Below, one piece after another: positions 25,242-40,406 of a stretch of 64,000 bases of DNA (position 1 is its first letter; the number at the start of each line of letters is the position of its first letter). The position numbers and the translations under genes were made by a program. Location: assembly GCA_032622095.1 (NCBI GenBank), contig CP136063.1, positions 35,378,106 through 35,442,105 on the forward strand, in the 5' to 3' direction. The notes below the pieces were generated by a model. The model was not told the DNA's origin, did no database searches, and saw only the letters and a program-made list of their open reading frames with translations. This stretch comes from Siphonodentalium dalli. Its lineage: Eukaryota; Mollusca; Scaphopoda; Gadilida; Siphonodentaliidae.

Positions 25242-28200
25242 TAGTTTGAACATTTAGTGGCACAAGCTGTCGCTATATGGCCACATACTCATCATTTGTA
25301 CCCGCCTTACTGAAAACCCGGACAGTTGACCGTCGGTTGACCACCCACAGATATCCTGGGAGGATGGCAAATAAGAAATCGACAAATTTTGAAGGAAATT
25401 TCGTATAGTTTGAGCATTTAGTGGCACAAGCTGTCGCTATATGGCCACATAATCATCATTTGTACCCGCCTTACTGAAAACCCGGACCAGTTGACCGTCG
25501 GTTGACCACCTACAGATATCATGGGGGGATGGCAAATAAGAAATCGACAAATTTTGAAGAAAATTTCGTATAGTTTGAACATTTGGTGGCACAAGCTGTC
25601 GCTATATGGCCACATAATCATCATTTGTACCCGCCTTACTGAAAACCCGGACCAGTTGACCGTCGGTTGACCACCTACAGATATCATGGGGGATGGCAAA
25701 TAAGAAATCGACAAATTTTGAAGGAAATTTAGTATAGTTTGAACATTTAGTGGCACAAGCTGTCGCTATATGGCCACATAATCACCATTTGTACCCGCCT
25801 TACTGAAAACCCGGACCAGTTGACCGTCGGTTGACCACCCACAGATATCCTGGGGGGGATGGCAAATAAGAAATCGACAAATTTTGAAGGAAATTTCGTA
25901 TAGTTTGAACATTTAGTGGCACAAGCTGTCGCTATATGGCCACATAATCATCATTTGTACCCGCCTTACTGAAAACCCGGACCAGTTGACCGTCGGTTGA
26001 CCACCCACAGATATCCTGGGGGGATGGCAAATAAGGAATCGACAAATTTTGAAGGAAATTTCGTATAGTTTGAACATTTAGTGGCACAAGCTGTCGCTAT
26101 ATGGCACATAATCATCATTTGTACCCGCCTTACTGAAAACCCGGACCAGTTGACCGTCGGTTGACCACCTACAGATATCATGGGGGGATGGCAAATAAGA
26201 AATCGACAAATTTTGAAGGAAATTTCGTATAGTTTGAACATTTAGTGGCACAAGCTGTCGCTATATGGCCACATAATCATCATTTGTACCCGCCTTACTG
26301 AAAACCCGGACCAGTTGACCGTCGGTTGACCACCCACAGATATCCTGGGGGGATTGCAAATAAGGAATCGACAAATTTTGAAGGAAATTTCGTATAGTTT
26401 GAACATTTAGTGGCACAAGCTGTCGCTATATGGCCACATAATCATCATTTGTACCCGCCTTACTGAAAACCCGGACCAGTTGACCGTCGGTTGACCACCT
26501 ACAGATATCATGGGGGGATGGCAAATAAGAAATCGACAAATTTTGAAGGAAATTTCGTATAGTTTGAACATTTAGTGGCACAAGCTGTCGCTATATGGCC
26601 ACATAATCATCATTTGTACCCGCCTTACTGAAAACCCAGACCAGTTGACCGTCGGTTGACCACCTACAGATATCATGGGGGATGGCAAATAAGAAATCAA
26701 CAAATTTTGAAGAAAATTTCGTATAGTTTGAACATTTAGTGGCACAAGCTGTCGCTATATGGCCACATACTCATCATTTGTGCCAGCCTTACTGAAAACC
26801 CGGACCAGTTGACCGTCGGTTGACCACCTACAGATATCATGGGGGGATGGCAAATAAGAAATCGACAAATTTTGAAGGAAATTTCATATAGTTTGAACAT
26901 TTAGTGGCACAAGCTGTCGCTATATGGCCACATAATCACCATTTGTACCCGCCTTACAGAAAACCCGGACCAGTTGACCGTCGGTTGACCACCCACAGAT
27001 ATCCTGGGGGGATGGCAAATAAGAAATCGACAAATTTTGAAGGAAATTTCGTATAGTTTGAACATTTAGTGGCACAAGCTGTCGCTATATGGCCACATAC
27101 TCATCATTTGTACCCGCCTTACTGAAAACCCGGACAGTTGACCGTCGGTTAACCACCCACAGATATCCTGGGAGGATGGCAAATAAGAAATCGACAAATT
27201 TTGAAGGAAATTTCGTATAGTTTGAGCATTTAGTGGCACAAGCTGTCGCTATATGGCCACATAATCATCATTTGTACCTGCCTTACTGAAAACCCGGATC
27301 AGTTGACCGTCGGTTGACCACCTACAGATATCATGGGGGGATGGCAAATAAGAAATCGACAAATTTTGAAGGACATTTCGTATAGTTTGAACATTTAGTG
27401 GCACAATCTGTCGCTATATGGCCACATAATCACCATTTGTACCCGCCTTACTGAAAACCCGGACCAGTTGACCGTCGGTTGACCACCCACAGATATCCTG
27501 GGGGGATGGCAAATAAGAAATCGACAAATTTTGAAAGAAATTTCGTATAGTTTGAACATTTAGTGGCACAAGCTGTCGCTATATGGCCACATAATGATCA
27601 TTTGTACCCGCCTTACTGCAAACCCGGACCAGTTGACCGTCGGTTGACCACCTACATATATCATGGGGGGATGGCAAATAAGAAATCGACAAATTTTGAA
27701 GGAAATTTCGTATAGTTTGAACATTTAGTGGCACAAGCTGTCGCTATATGGCCACATAATCACCATTTGTACCCGCCTTACTGAAAACCCGGACCAGTTG
27801 ACCGTCGGTTGACCACCCACAGATATCCTGGGGGATGGCAAATAAGAAATCGACAAATTTTGAAGGAAATTTCGTATAGTTTGAACATTTAGTGGCACAA
27901 GCTGTCGCTATATGGCCACATAATCATCATTTGTACCCGCCTTACTGAAAACCCGGACCAGTTGACCGTCGGTTGACCACCCACAGATATCCTGGGGGGA
28001 TGGCAAATAAGAAATCGACAAATTTTGAAGGAAATTTCGTATAGTTTGAACATTTAGTGGCACAAGCTGTCGCTATATGGCCACATAATCATCATTTGTA
28101 CCCGCCTTACTGAAAACCCGGACCAGTTGACCGTCGGTTGACCACCCACAGATATCCTGGGGGAATGGCAAATAAGGAATCGACAAATTTTGAAGGAAAT

Positions 28201-31200
28201 TTCGTATAGTTTGAACATTTAGTGGCACAAGCTGTCGCTATATGGCACATAATCATCATTTGTACCCGCCTTACTGAAAACCCGGACCAGTTGACCGTCG
28301 GTTGACCACCTACAGATATCATGGGGGGATGGCAAATAAGAAATCGACAAATTTTGAAGAAAATGTCGTATAGTTTGAACATTTAGTGGCACAAGCTGTC
28401 GCTATATAGCCACATAATCATCATTTGTACCCGCCTTACTGAAAACCCGGACCAGTTGACCGTCGGTTGACCACCTACAGATATCATGGGGGGATGGCAA
28501 ATAAGAAATCGACAAATTTTGAAGGAAATTTCGTATAGTTTGAACATTTAGTGGCACAAGCTGTCGCTATATAGCCACATAATCATCATTTGTACCCGCC
28601 TTACTGAAATCCCGGACCAGTTGACCGTCGGTTGACCACCCACAGATATCCTGGGGGATGGCAAATAAGAAATCGACAAATTTTGAAGGAAATTTCGTAT
28701 AGTTTGAACATTTAGTGGCACAAGCTGTCGCTATATGGCCACATAATCATCATTTGTACCCGCCTTACTGAAAACCCGGACCAGTTGACCGTCGGTTGAC
28801 CACCCACAGATATCCTGGGGGGGATGGCAAATAAGAAATCGACAAATTTTGAAGGAAATTTCGTATAGTTTGAACATTTAGTGGCACAAGCTGTCGCTAT
28901 ATGGCCACATAATCATCATTTGTACCCGCCTTACTGAAAACCCGGACCAGTTGACCGTCGGTTGACCACCTACAGATATCATGGGGGGATGGCAAATAAG
29001 AAATCGACAAATTTTGAAGGAAATTTCGTATAGTTTGAACATTTAGTGGCACAAGCTGTCGCTATATGGCCACATAATCATCATTTGTACCCGCCTTACT
29101 GAAAACCCGGACCAGTTGACCGTCGGTTGACCACCTACAGATATCATGGGGGGATGGCAAATAAGAAATCGAAAAATTTTGAAGAAAATTTCGTATAGTT
29201 TGAACATTTGGTGGCACAAGCTGTCGCTATATGGCCACATAATCATCATTTGTACCCGCCTTACTGAAAACCCGGACCAGTTGACCGTCGGTTGACCACC
29301 CACAGATATCCTGGGGGGGATGGCAAATAAGAAATCGACAAATTTTGAAGGAAATTTCGTATAGTTTGAACATTTAGTGGCACAAGCTGTCGCTATATGG
29401 CCACATAATCATCATTTGTACCCGCCTTACTGAAAACCCGGACCAGTTGACCGTCGGTTGACCACCCACAGATATCCTGGGGGGATGGCAAATAAGGAAT
29501 CGACAAATTTTGAAGGAAATTTCGTATAGTTTGAACATTTAGTGGCACAAGCTGTCGCTATAATGGCCACATAATCATCATTTGTACCCGCCTTACTGAA
29601 AACCCGGACCAGTTGACCGTCGGTTGACCACCTACAGATATCATGGGGGGATGGCAAATAAGAAATTGACAAATTTTGAAGGAAATTTCGTATAGTTTGA
29701 ACATTTAGTGGCACAAGCTGTCGCTATATGGCCACATAATCATCATTTGTACCCTCCTTACTGAAAACCCGGACCAGTTGACCGTCGGTTGACCACCCAC
29801 AGATATCCTGGGGGGATGGCAAATAAGGAATCGACAAATTTTGAAGGAAATTTCGTATAGTTTGAACATTTAGTGGCACAAGCTGTCGCTATATGGCACA
29901 TAATCATCATTTGTACCCGCCTTACTGAAAACCCGGACCAGTTGACCGTCGGTTGACCACCTACAGATATCATGGGGGGATGGCAAATAAGAAATCGACA
30001 AATTTTTAAGAAAATTTCGTATAGTTTGAACATTTAGTGGCACAAGCTGTCGCTATATAGCCACATAATCATCATTTGTACCCGCCTTACTGAAAACCCG
30101 GACCAGTTGACCGTCGGTTGACCACCTACAGATATCATGGGGGGATGGCAAATAAGAAATCGACAAATTTTGAAGGAAATTTCGTATAGTTTGAACATTT
30201 AGTGGCACAAGCTGTCGCTATATGGCCACGTAATCATCATTTGTACCCGCCTTACTGAAAACCCGGACCAGTTGACCGTCGGTTGACCACCCACAGATAT
30301 CCTGGGGGGATGGCAAATAAGGAATCGACAAATTTTGAAGGAAATTTCGTATAGTTTGAACATTTAGTGGCACAAGCTGTCGCTATATGGCCACATAATC
30401 ATCATTTGTACCCGCCTTACTGAAAACCCGGACCAGTTGACCGTCGGTTGACCACCTACAGATATCATGGGGGGATGGCAAATAAGAAATCGACAAATTT
30501 TGAAGGAAATTTCGTATAGTTTGAACATTTAGTGGCACAAGCTGTCGCTATATGGCCACATAATCATCATTTGTACCCGCCTTACTGAAAACCCGGACCA
30601 GTTGACCGTCGGTTGACCACCCACAGATATCCTGGGGGGATGGCAAATAAGGAATCGACAAATTTTGAAGGAAATTTCGTATAGTTTGAACATTTAGTGG
30701 CACAAGCTGTCGCTATATGGCCACATAATCATCATTTGTACCCGCCTTACTGAAAACCCGGACCAGTTGACCGTCGGTTGACCACCTACAGATATCATGG
30801 GGGATGGCAAATAAGAAATCGACAAATTTTGAAGGAAATTTCGTATAGTTTGAACATTTAGTGGCACAAGCTGTCGCTATATGGCCACATAATCATCATT
30901 TGTACCCGCCTTACTGAAAACCCGGACCAGTTGACCGTCGGTTGACCACCTACAGATATCATGGGGGGATGGCAAATAAGAAATCGAAAAAATTTGAAGA
31001 AAATTTCGTATAGTTTGAACATTTGGTGGCACAAGCTGTCGCTATATGGCCACATAATCATCATTTGTACCCGCCTTACTGAAAACCCGGACCAGTTGAC
31101 CGTCGGTTGACCACCTACAGATATCATGGGGGGATGGCAAATAAGAAATCGACAAATTTTGAAGGAAATTTAGTATAGTTTGAACATTTAGTGGCACAAG

Positions 31201-34200
31201 CTGTCGCTATATGGCCACATAATCACCATTTGTACCCGCCTTACTGAAAACCCGGACCAGTTGACCGTCGGTTGACCACCCACAGATATCCTGGGGGGGA
31301 TGGCAAATAAGAAATCGACAAATTTTGAAGGAAATTTCGTATAGTTTGAACATTTAGTGGCACAAGCTGTCGCTATATGGCCACATAATCATCATTTGTA
31401 CCCGCCTTACTGAAAACCCGGACCAGTTGACCGTCGGTTGACCACCCACAGATATCCTGGGGGGATGGCAAATAAGGAATCGACAAATTTTGAAGGAAAT
31501 TTCGTATAGTTTGAACATTTAGTGGCACAAGCTGTCGCTATATGGCACATAATCATCATTTGTACCCGCCTTACTGAAAACCCGGACCAGTTGACCGTCG
31601 GTTGACCACCTACAGATATCATGGGGGGATGGCAAATAAGAAATCGACAAATTTTGAAGAAAATTTCGTATAGTTTGAACATTTAGTGGCACAAGCTGTC
31701 GCTATATAGCCACATAATCATCATTTGTACCCGCCTTACTGAAAACCCGGACCAGTTGACCGTCGGTTGACCACCTACAGATATCATGGGGGGATGGCAA
31801 ATAAGAAATCGACAAATTTTGAAGGAAATTTCGTATAGTTTGAACATTTAGTGGCACAAGCTGTCGCTATATGGCCACATAATCATCATTTGTACCCGCC
31901 TTACTGAAAACCCGGACCAGTTGACCGTCGGTTGACCACCCACAGATATCCTGGGGGGATGGCAAATAAGGAATCGACAAATTTTGAAGGAAATTTCGTA
32001 TAGTTTGAACATTTAGTGGCACAAGCTGTCGCTATATGGCCACATAATCATCATTTGTACCCGCCTTACTGAAAACCCGGACCAGTTGACCGTCGGTTGA
32101 CCACCTACAGATATCATGGGGGGATGGCAAATAAGAAATCGACAAATTTTGAAGGAAATTTCGTATAGTTTGAACATTTAGTGGCACAAGCTGTCGCTAT
32201 ATGGCCACATAATCATCATTTGTACCCGCCTTACTGAAAACCCGGACCAGTTGACCGTCGGTTGACCACCTACAGATATCATGGGGGATGGCAAATAAGA
32301 AATCAACAAATTTTGAAGAAAATTTCGTATAGTTTGAACATTTAGTGGCACAAGCTGTCGCTATATGGCCACATACTCATCATTTGTACCAGCCTTACTG
32401 AAAACCCGGACCAGTTGACCGTCGGTTGACCACCTACAGATATCATGGGGGGATGGCAAATAAGAAATCGACAAATTTTGAAGGAAATTTCATATAGTTT
32501 GAACATTTAGTGGCACAAGCTGTCGCTATATGGCCACATAATCACCATTTGTACCCGCCTTACTGAAAACCCGGACCAGTTGACCGTCGGTTGACCACCC
32601 ACAGATATCCTGGGGGGATGGCAAATAAGAAATCGACAAATTTTGAAGGAAATTTCGTATAGTTTGAACATTTAGTGGCACAAGCTGTCGCTATATGGCC
32701 ACATACTCATCATTTGTACCCGCCTTACTGAAAACCCGGACAGTTGACCGTCGGTTGACCACCCACAGATATCCTGGGAGGATGGCAAATAAGAAATCGA
32801 CAAATTTTGAAGGAAATTTCGTATAGTTTGAGCATTTAGTGGCACAAGCTGTCGCTATATGGCCACATAATCATCATTTGTACCCGTCTTACTGAAAACC
32901 CGGACCAGTTGACCGTCGGTTGACCACCTACAGATATCAAAGGGGATGGCAAATAAGAAATCGACAAATTTTGAAGGACATTTCGTATAGTTTGAACATT
33001 TAGTGGCACAATCTGTCGCTATATGGCCACATAATCACCATTTGTACCCGCCTTACTGAAAACCCGGACCAGTTGACCGTCGGTTGACCACACACAGATA
33101 TCCTGGGGGGATGGCAAATAAGAAATCGACAAATTTTGAAGGAAATTTCGTATAGTTTGAACATTTAGTGGCACAAGCTGTCGCTATATGGCCACATAAT
33201 GATCATTTGTACCCGCCTTACTGCAAACCCAGACCAGTTGACCGTCGGTTGACCACCTACATATATCATGGGGGGATGGCAAATAAGAAATCGACAAATT
33301 TTGAAGGAAATTTCGTATAGTTTGAACATTTAGTGGCACAAGCTGTCGCTATATGGCCACATAATCACCATTTGTACCCGCCTTACTGAAAACCCGGACC
33401 AGTTGACCGTCGGTTGACCACCCACAGATATCCTGGGGGATGGCAAATAAGAAATCGACAAATTTTGAAGGAAATTTCGTATAGTTTGAACATTTAGTGG
33501 CACAAGCTGTCGCTATATGGCCACATAATCATCATTTGTACCCGCCTTACTGAAAACCCGGACCAGTTGACCGTCGGTTGACCACCCACAGATATCCTGG
33601 GGGGGATGGCAAATAAGAAATCGACAAATTTTGAAGGAAATTTCGTATAATTTGAACATTTAGTGGCACAAGCTGTCGCTATATGGCCACATAATCATCA
33701 TTTGTACCCGCCTTACTGAAAACCCGGACCAGTTGACCGTCGGTTGACCACCCACAGATATCCTGGGGGAATGGCAAATAAGGAATCGACAAATTTTGAA
33801 GGAAATTTCGTATAGTTTGAACATTTAGTGGCACAAGCTGTCGCTATATGGCACATAATCATCATTTGTACCCGCCTTACTGAAAACCCGGACCAGTTGA
33901 CCGTCGGTTGACCACCTACAGATATCATGGGGGGATGGCAAATAAGAAATCGACAAATTTTGAAGAAAATTTCGTATAGTTTGAACATTTAGTGGCACAA
34001 GCTGTCGCTATATAGCCACATAATCATCATTTGTACCCGCCTTACTGAAAACCCGGACCAGTTGACCGTCGGCTGACCACCTACAGATATCATGGGGGGA
34101 TGGCAAATAAGAAATCGACAAATTTTGAAGGAAATTTCGTATAGTTTGAACATTTAGTGGCACAAGCTGTCGCTATATAGCCACATAATCATCATTTGTA

Positions 34201-35132
34201 CCCGCCTTACTGAAAACCCGGACCAGTTGACCGTCGGTTGACCACCCACAGATATCCTGGGGGATGGCAAATAAGAAATCGACAAATTTTGAAGGAAATT
34301 TCGTATAGTTTGAACATTTAGTGGCACAAGCTGTCGCTATATGGCCACATAATCATCATTTGTACCCGCCTTACTGAAAACCCGGACCAGTTGACCGTCG
34401 GTTGACCACCCACAGATATCCTGGGGGGGATGGCAAATAAGAAATCGACAAATTTTGAAGGAAATTTCGTATAGTTTGAACATTTAGTGGCACAAGCTGT
34501 CGCTATATGGCCACATAATCATCATTTGTACCCGCCTTACTGAAAACCCGGACCAGTTGACCGTCGGTTGACCACCTACAGATATCATGGGGGGATGGCA
34601 AATAAGAAATCGACAAATTTTGAAGGAAATTTCGTATAGTTTGAACATTTAGTGGCACAAGCTGTCGCTATATGGCCACATAATCATCATTTGTACCCGC
34701 CTTACTGAAAACCCGGACCAGTTGACCGTCGGTTGACCACCTACAGATATCATGGGGGGATGGCAAATAAGAAATCGAAAAATTTTGAAGAAAATTTCGT
34801 ATAGTTTGAACATTTGGTGGCACAAGCTGTCGCTATATGGCCACATAATCATCATTTGTACCCGCCTTACTGATAACCCGGACCAGTTGACCGTCGGTTG
34901 ACCACCTACAGATATCATGGGGGGATGGCAAATAAGAAATCGACAAATTTTGAAGGAAATTTAGTATAGTTTGAACATTTAGTGGCACAAGCTGTCGCTA
35001 TATGGCCACATAATCACCATTTGTACCCGCCTTACTGAAAACCCGGACCAGTTGACCGTCGGTTGACCACCCACAGATATCCTGGGGGGGATGGCAAATA
35101 AGAAATCGACAAATTTTGAAGGAAATTTCGTA
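25242..35132 (+). repeat. 60-mer super-repeat, copy 2 (9,891 bp)
   Basis: Second tandem copy of the preceding block, longer by one monomer. It matches copy 1 in monomer order from the catactc/ggacagttg monomer at 25242 to the caccatt seven-G monomer ending at 35132. Differences are few single-base changes: gttaacc near 27149, ggccacgtaatc near 30229, aaagggg near 32939 where copy 1 has the six-G run, ggctgacc near 34071, and gctataatgg near 29559 (a 1-bp insertion). Beyond 35132 the order departs from that following 25241. Confidence 0.9.
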
Positions 35133-36945
35133 TAGTTTGAACATTTAGTGGCACAAGCTGTCGCTATATGGCCACATAATCATCATTTGTACCCGCCTTA
35201 CTGAAAACCCGGACCAGTTGACCGTCGGTTGACCACCCACAGATATCCTGGGGGGATGGCAAATAAGGAATCGACAAATTTTGAAGGAAATTTCGTATAG
35301 TTTGAACATTTAGTGGCACAAGCTGTCGCTATATGGCCACATAATCATCATTTGTACCCGCCTTACTGAAAACCCGGACCAGTTGACCGTCGGTTGACCA
35401 CCTACAGATATCATGGGGGGATGGCAAATAAGAAATTGACAAATTTTGAAGGAAATTTCGTATAGTTTGAACATTTAGTGGCACAAGCTGTCGCTATATG
35501 GCCACATAATCATCATTTGTACCCGCCTTACTGAAAACCCGGACCAGTTGACCGTCGGTTGACCACCCACAGATATCCTGGGGGGATGGCAAATAAGGAA
35601 TCGACAAATTTTGAAGGAAATTTCGTATAGTTTGAACATTTAGTGGCACAAGCTGTCGCTATATGGCACATAATCATCATTTGTACCCGCCTTACTGAAA
35701 ACCCGGACCAGTTGACCGTCGGTTGACCACCTACAGATATCATGGGGGGATGGCAAATAAGAAATCGACAAATTTTTAAGACAATTTCGTATAGTTTGAA
35801 CATTTAGTGGCACAAGCTGTCGCTATATAGCCACATAATCATCATTTGTACCCGCCTTACTGAAAACCCGGACCAGTTGACCGTCGGTTGACCACCTACA
35901 GATATCATGGGGGGATGGCAAATAAGAAATCGACAAATTTTGAAGGAAATTTCGTATAGTTTGAACATTTAGTGGCACAAGCTGTCGCTATATGGCCACA
36001 TAATCATCATTTGTACCCGCCTTACTGAAAACCCGGACCAGTTGACCGTCGGTTGACCACCCACAGATATCCTGGGGGGATGGCAAATAAGGAATCGACA
36101 AATTTTGAAGGAAATTTCGTATAGTTTGAACATTTAGTGGCACAAGCTGTCGCTATATGGCCACATAATCATCATTTGTACCCGCCTTACTGAAAACCCG
36201 GACCAGTTGACCGTCGGTTGACCACCTACAGATATCATGGGGGGATGGCAAATAAGAAATCGACAAATTTTGAAGGAAATTTCGTATAGTTTGAACATTT
36301 AGTAGCACAAGCTGTCGCTATATGGCCACATAATCATCATTTGTACCCGCCTTACTGAAAACCCGGACCAGTTGACCGTCGGTTGACCACCTACAGATAT
36401 CATGGGGGGATGGCAAATAAGAAATCGACAAATTTTGAAAAAAAATTCGTATAGTTTGAACATTTAGTGGCACAAGTTGTCGCTATATGGCCACATAATC
36501 ATCATTTGTACCCGCCTTACTGAAAACCCGGACCAGTTGACCGTCGGTTGACCACCTACAGATATCATGGGGGGATGGCAAATAAGAAATCGACAAATTT
36601 TGAAGGAAATTTCGTATAGTTTGAACATTTAGTGGCACAAGCTGTCGCTATATGGCCACATAATCACCATTTGTACCCGCCTTACTGAAAACCCGGACCA
36701 GTTGACCGTCGGTTGACCACCCACAGATATCCTGGGGGGATGGCAAATAAGAAATCGACAAATTTTGAAGGAAATTTCGTATAGTTTGAACATTTAGTGG
36801 CACAAGCTGTCGCTATATGGCCACATACTCATCATTTGTACCCGCCTTACTGAAAACCCGGACAGTTGACCGTCGGTTGACCACCCACAGATATCCTGGG
36901 AGGATGGCAAATAAGGAATCGACAAATTTTGAAGGAAATTTCGTA
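35133..36945 (+). repeat. Transition segment into the right domain (11 monomers)
   Basis: The order is B aaggaatc, A aaattgac, B aaggaatc, tggcacat with tttttaagacaatt, tatagcc, B aaggaatc, A, agtagcac with an A-rich tract near 36440, aagttgtc, caccatt B, catactc ggacagttg gggagg. Here aagttgtc and agtagcac first appear, while cataatgatc, gtaccagcc/ttcata and cgaaaaatttt monomers are no longer seen. This is the visible boundary between two satellite neighbourhoods. Confidence 0.75.
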
Positions 36946-39900
36946 TAGTTTGAGCATTTAGTGGCACAAGCTGTCGCTATATGGCCACATAATACTCATT
37001 GTACCCGCCTTACTGAAAACCCAGACCAGTTGACCGTCGGTTGACCACCTACAGATATCATGGGGGGATGGCAAATAAGAAATTGACAAATTTTGAAGGA
37101 AATTTCGTATAGTTTGAACATTTAGTGGCACAAGCTATCGCTATATGGCCACATAATCATCATTTGTACCCGCCTTACTGAAAACCCGGACCAGTTGACC
37201 GTCGGTTGACCACCCACAGATATCCTAGGGGGATGGCAAATAAGGAATCGACAAATTTTGAAGGAAATTTCGTATAGTTTGAACATTTAGTGGCACAAGC
37301 TGTCGCTATATGGCACATAATCATCATTTGTACCCGCCTTACTGAAAACCCGGACCAGTTGACCGTCGGTTGACCACCTACAGATATCATGGGGGGATGG
37401 CAAATAAGAAATCGACAAATTTTTAAGTAAATTTCGTATAGTTTGAACATTTAGTGGCACAAGCTGTCGCTATATAGCCACATAATCATCATTTGTACCC
37501 GCCTTACTGAAAACCCGGACCAGTTGACCGTCGGTTGACCACCTACAGATATCATGGGGGGATGGCAAATAAGAAATCGACAAATTTTGAAGGAAATTTC
37601 GTATAGTTTGAACATTTAGTGGCACAAGCTGTCGCTATATGGCCACATAATCATCATTTGTACCCGCCTTACTGAAAACCCGGACCAGTTGACCGTCGGT
37701 TGACCACCCACAGATATCCTGGGGGGATGGCAAATAAGGAATCGACAAATTTTGAAGGAAATTTCGTATAGTTTGAACATTTAGTGGCACAAGCTGTCGC
37801 TATATGGCCACATAATCATCATTTGTACCCGCCTTACTGAAAACCCGGACCAGTTGACCGTCGGTTGACCACCTACAGATATCATGGGGGGATGGCAAAT
37901 AAGAAATCGACAAATTTTGAAGGAAATTTCGTATAGTTTGAACATTTAGTGGCACAAGCTGTCGCTATATGGCCACATAATCATCATTTGTACCCGCCTT
38001 ACTGAAAACCCGGACCAGTTGACCGTCGGTTGACCACCTACAGATATCATGGGGGGATGGCAAATAAGAAATCGACAAATTTTGAAGAAAATTTCGTATA
38101 GTTTGAACATTTAGTGGCACAAGTTGTCGCTATATGGCCACATAATCATCATTTGTACCCGCCTTACTGAAAACCCGGACCAGTTGACCGTCGGTTGACC
38201 ACCTACAGATATCATGGGGGATGGCAAATAAGAAATCGACAAATTTTGAAGGAAATTTCGTATAGTTTGAACATTTAGTGGCACAAGCTGTCGCTATATG
38301 GCCACATAATCACCATTTGTACCCGCCTTACTGAAAACCCGGACCAGTTGACCGTCGGTTGACCACCCACAGATATCCTGGGGGGATGGCAAATAAGGAA
38401 TCGACAAATTTTGAAGGAAATTTCGTATAGTTTGAACATTTAGTGGCACAAGCTGTCGCTATATGGCACATAATCATCATTTGTACCCGCCTTACTGAAA
38501 ACCCGGACCAGTTGACTGTCGGTTGACCACCTACAGATATCATGGGGGGATGGCAAATAAGAAATCGACAAATTTTAAAGAAAATTTCGTATAGTTTGAA
38601 CATTTAGTGGCACAAGCTGTCGCTATATAGCCACATAATCATCATTTGTACCCGCCTTACGGAAAACCCGGACCAGTTGACCGTCGGTTGACCACCTACA
38701 GATATCATGGGGGGATGGCAAATAAGAAATCGACAAATTTTGAAGGAAATTTCGTATAGTTTGAACATTTAGTGGCACAAGCTGTCGCTATATGGCCACA
38801 TAATCATCATTTGTACCCGCCTTACTGAAAACCCGGACCAGTTGACCGTCGGTTGACCACCCACAGATATCCTGGGGGGATGGCAAATAAGGAATCGACA
38901 AATTTTGAAGGAAATTTCGTATAGTTTGAACATTTAGTGGCACAAGCTGTCGCTATATGGCCACATAATCATCATTTGTACCCGCCTTACTGAAAACCCG
39001 GACCAGTTGACCGTCGGTTGACCACCTACAGATATCATGGGGGGATGGCAAATAAGAAATCGACAAATTTTGATGGAAATTTCGTATAGTTTGAACATTT
39101 AGTGGCACAAGCTGTCGCTATATGGCCACATAATCATCATTTGTACCCGCCTTACTGAAAACCCGGACCAGTTGACCGTCGGTTGACCACCTACAGATAT
39201 CATGGGGGGATGGCAAATAAGAAATCGACAAATTTTTAAGACAATTTCGTATAGTTTGAACATTTAGTGGCACAAGCTGTCGCTATATAGCCACATAATC
39301 ATCATTTGTACCCGCCTTACTGAAAACCCGGACCAGTTGACCGTCGGTTGACCACCTACAGATATCATGGGGGGATGGCAAATAAGAAATCGACAAATTT
39401 TGAAGGAAATTTCGTATAGTTTGAACATTTAGTGGCACAAGCTGTCGCTATATGGCCACATAATCATCATTTGTACCCGCCTTACTGAAAACCCGGACCA
39501 GTTGACCGTCGGTTGACCACCCACAGATATCCTGGGGGGATGGCAAATAAGGAATCGACAAATTTTGAAGGAAATTTCGTATAGTTTGAACATTTAGTGG
39601 CACAAGCTGTCGCTATATGGCCACATAATCATCATTTGTACCCGCCTTACTGAAAACCCGGACCAGTTGACCGTCGGTTGACCACCTACAGATATCATGG
39701 GGGGATGGCAAATAAGAAATCGACAAATTTTGAAGGAAATTTCGTATAGTTTGAACATTTAGTAGCACAAGCTGTCGCTATATGGCCACATAATCATCAT
39801 TTGTACCCGCCTTACTGAAAACCCGGACCAGTTGACCGTCGGTTGACCACCTACAGATATCATGGGGGGATGGCAAATAAGAAATCGACAAATTTTGAAA

Positions 39901-40406
39901 AAAATTTCGTATAGTTTGAACATTTAGTGGCACAAGTTGTCGCTATATGGCCACATAATCATCATTTGTACCCGCCTTACTGAAAACCCGGACCAGTTGA
40001 CCGTCGGTTGACCACCTACAGATATCATGGGGGGGATGGCAAATAAGAAATCGACAAATTTTGAAGGAAATTTCGTATAGTTTGAACATTTAGTGGCACA
40101 AGCTGTCGCTATATGGCCACATAATCACCATTTGTACCCGCCTTACTGAAAACCCGGACCAGTTGACCGTCGGTTGACCACCCACAGATATCCTGGGGGG
40201 ATGGCAAATAAGAAATCGACAAATTTTGAAGGAAATTTCGTATAGTTTGAACATTTAGTGGCACAAGCTGTCGCTATATGGCCACATACTCATCATTTGT
40301 ACCCGCCTTACTGAAAATCCGGACAGTTGACCGTCGGTTGACCACCCACAGATATCCTGGGAGGATGGCAAATAAGGAATCGACAAATTTTGAAGGAAAT
40401 TTCGTA
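36946..40406 (+). repeat. 21-mer HOR unit (3,461 bp)
   Basis: Starts at a tttgagc monomer that carries cataatactcattg, a 2-bp shortening found only in the three consecutive units of this region. Next come aagctatcgc with cctaggggg, tggcacat with tttttaag, tatagcc, B aaggaatc, A, A gaagaaaa, aagttgtc with five G, caccatt, then a partial second pass (tggcacat, tatagcc, B, A with tgatggaaa, tttttaag, tatagcc, B, A, agtagcac, aagttgtc with seven G, caccatt, ggacagttg). Confidence 0.8.

Noticed and set aside
15515-35132. Assembly artefact as the cause of the 9.7/9.9 kb duplication
   Set aside because: The copies differ by a whole monomer and by scattered private bases, which a simple duplicated contig would not show. 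Not excluded; read depth would settle it.
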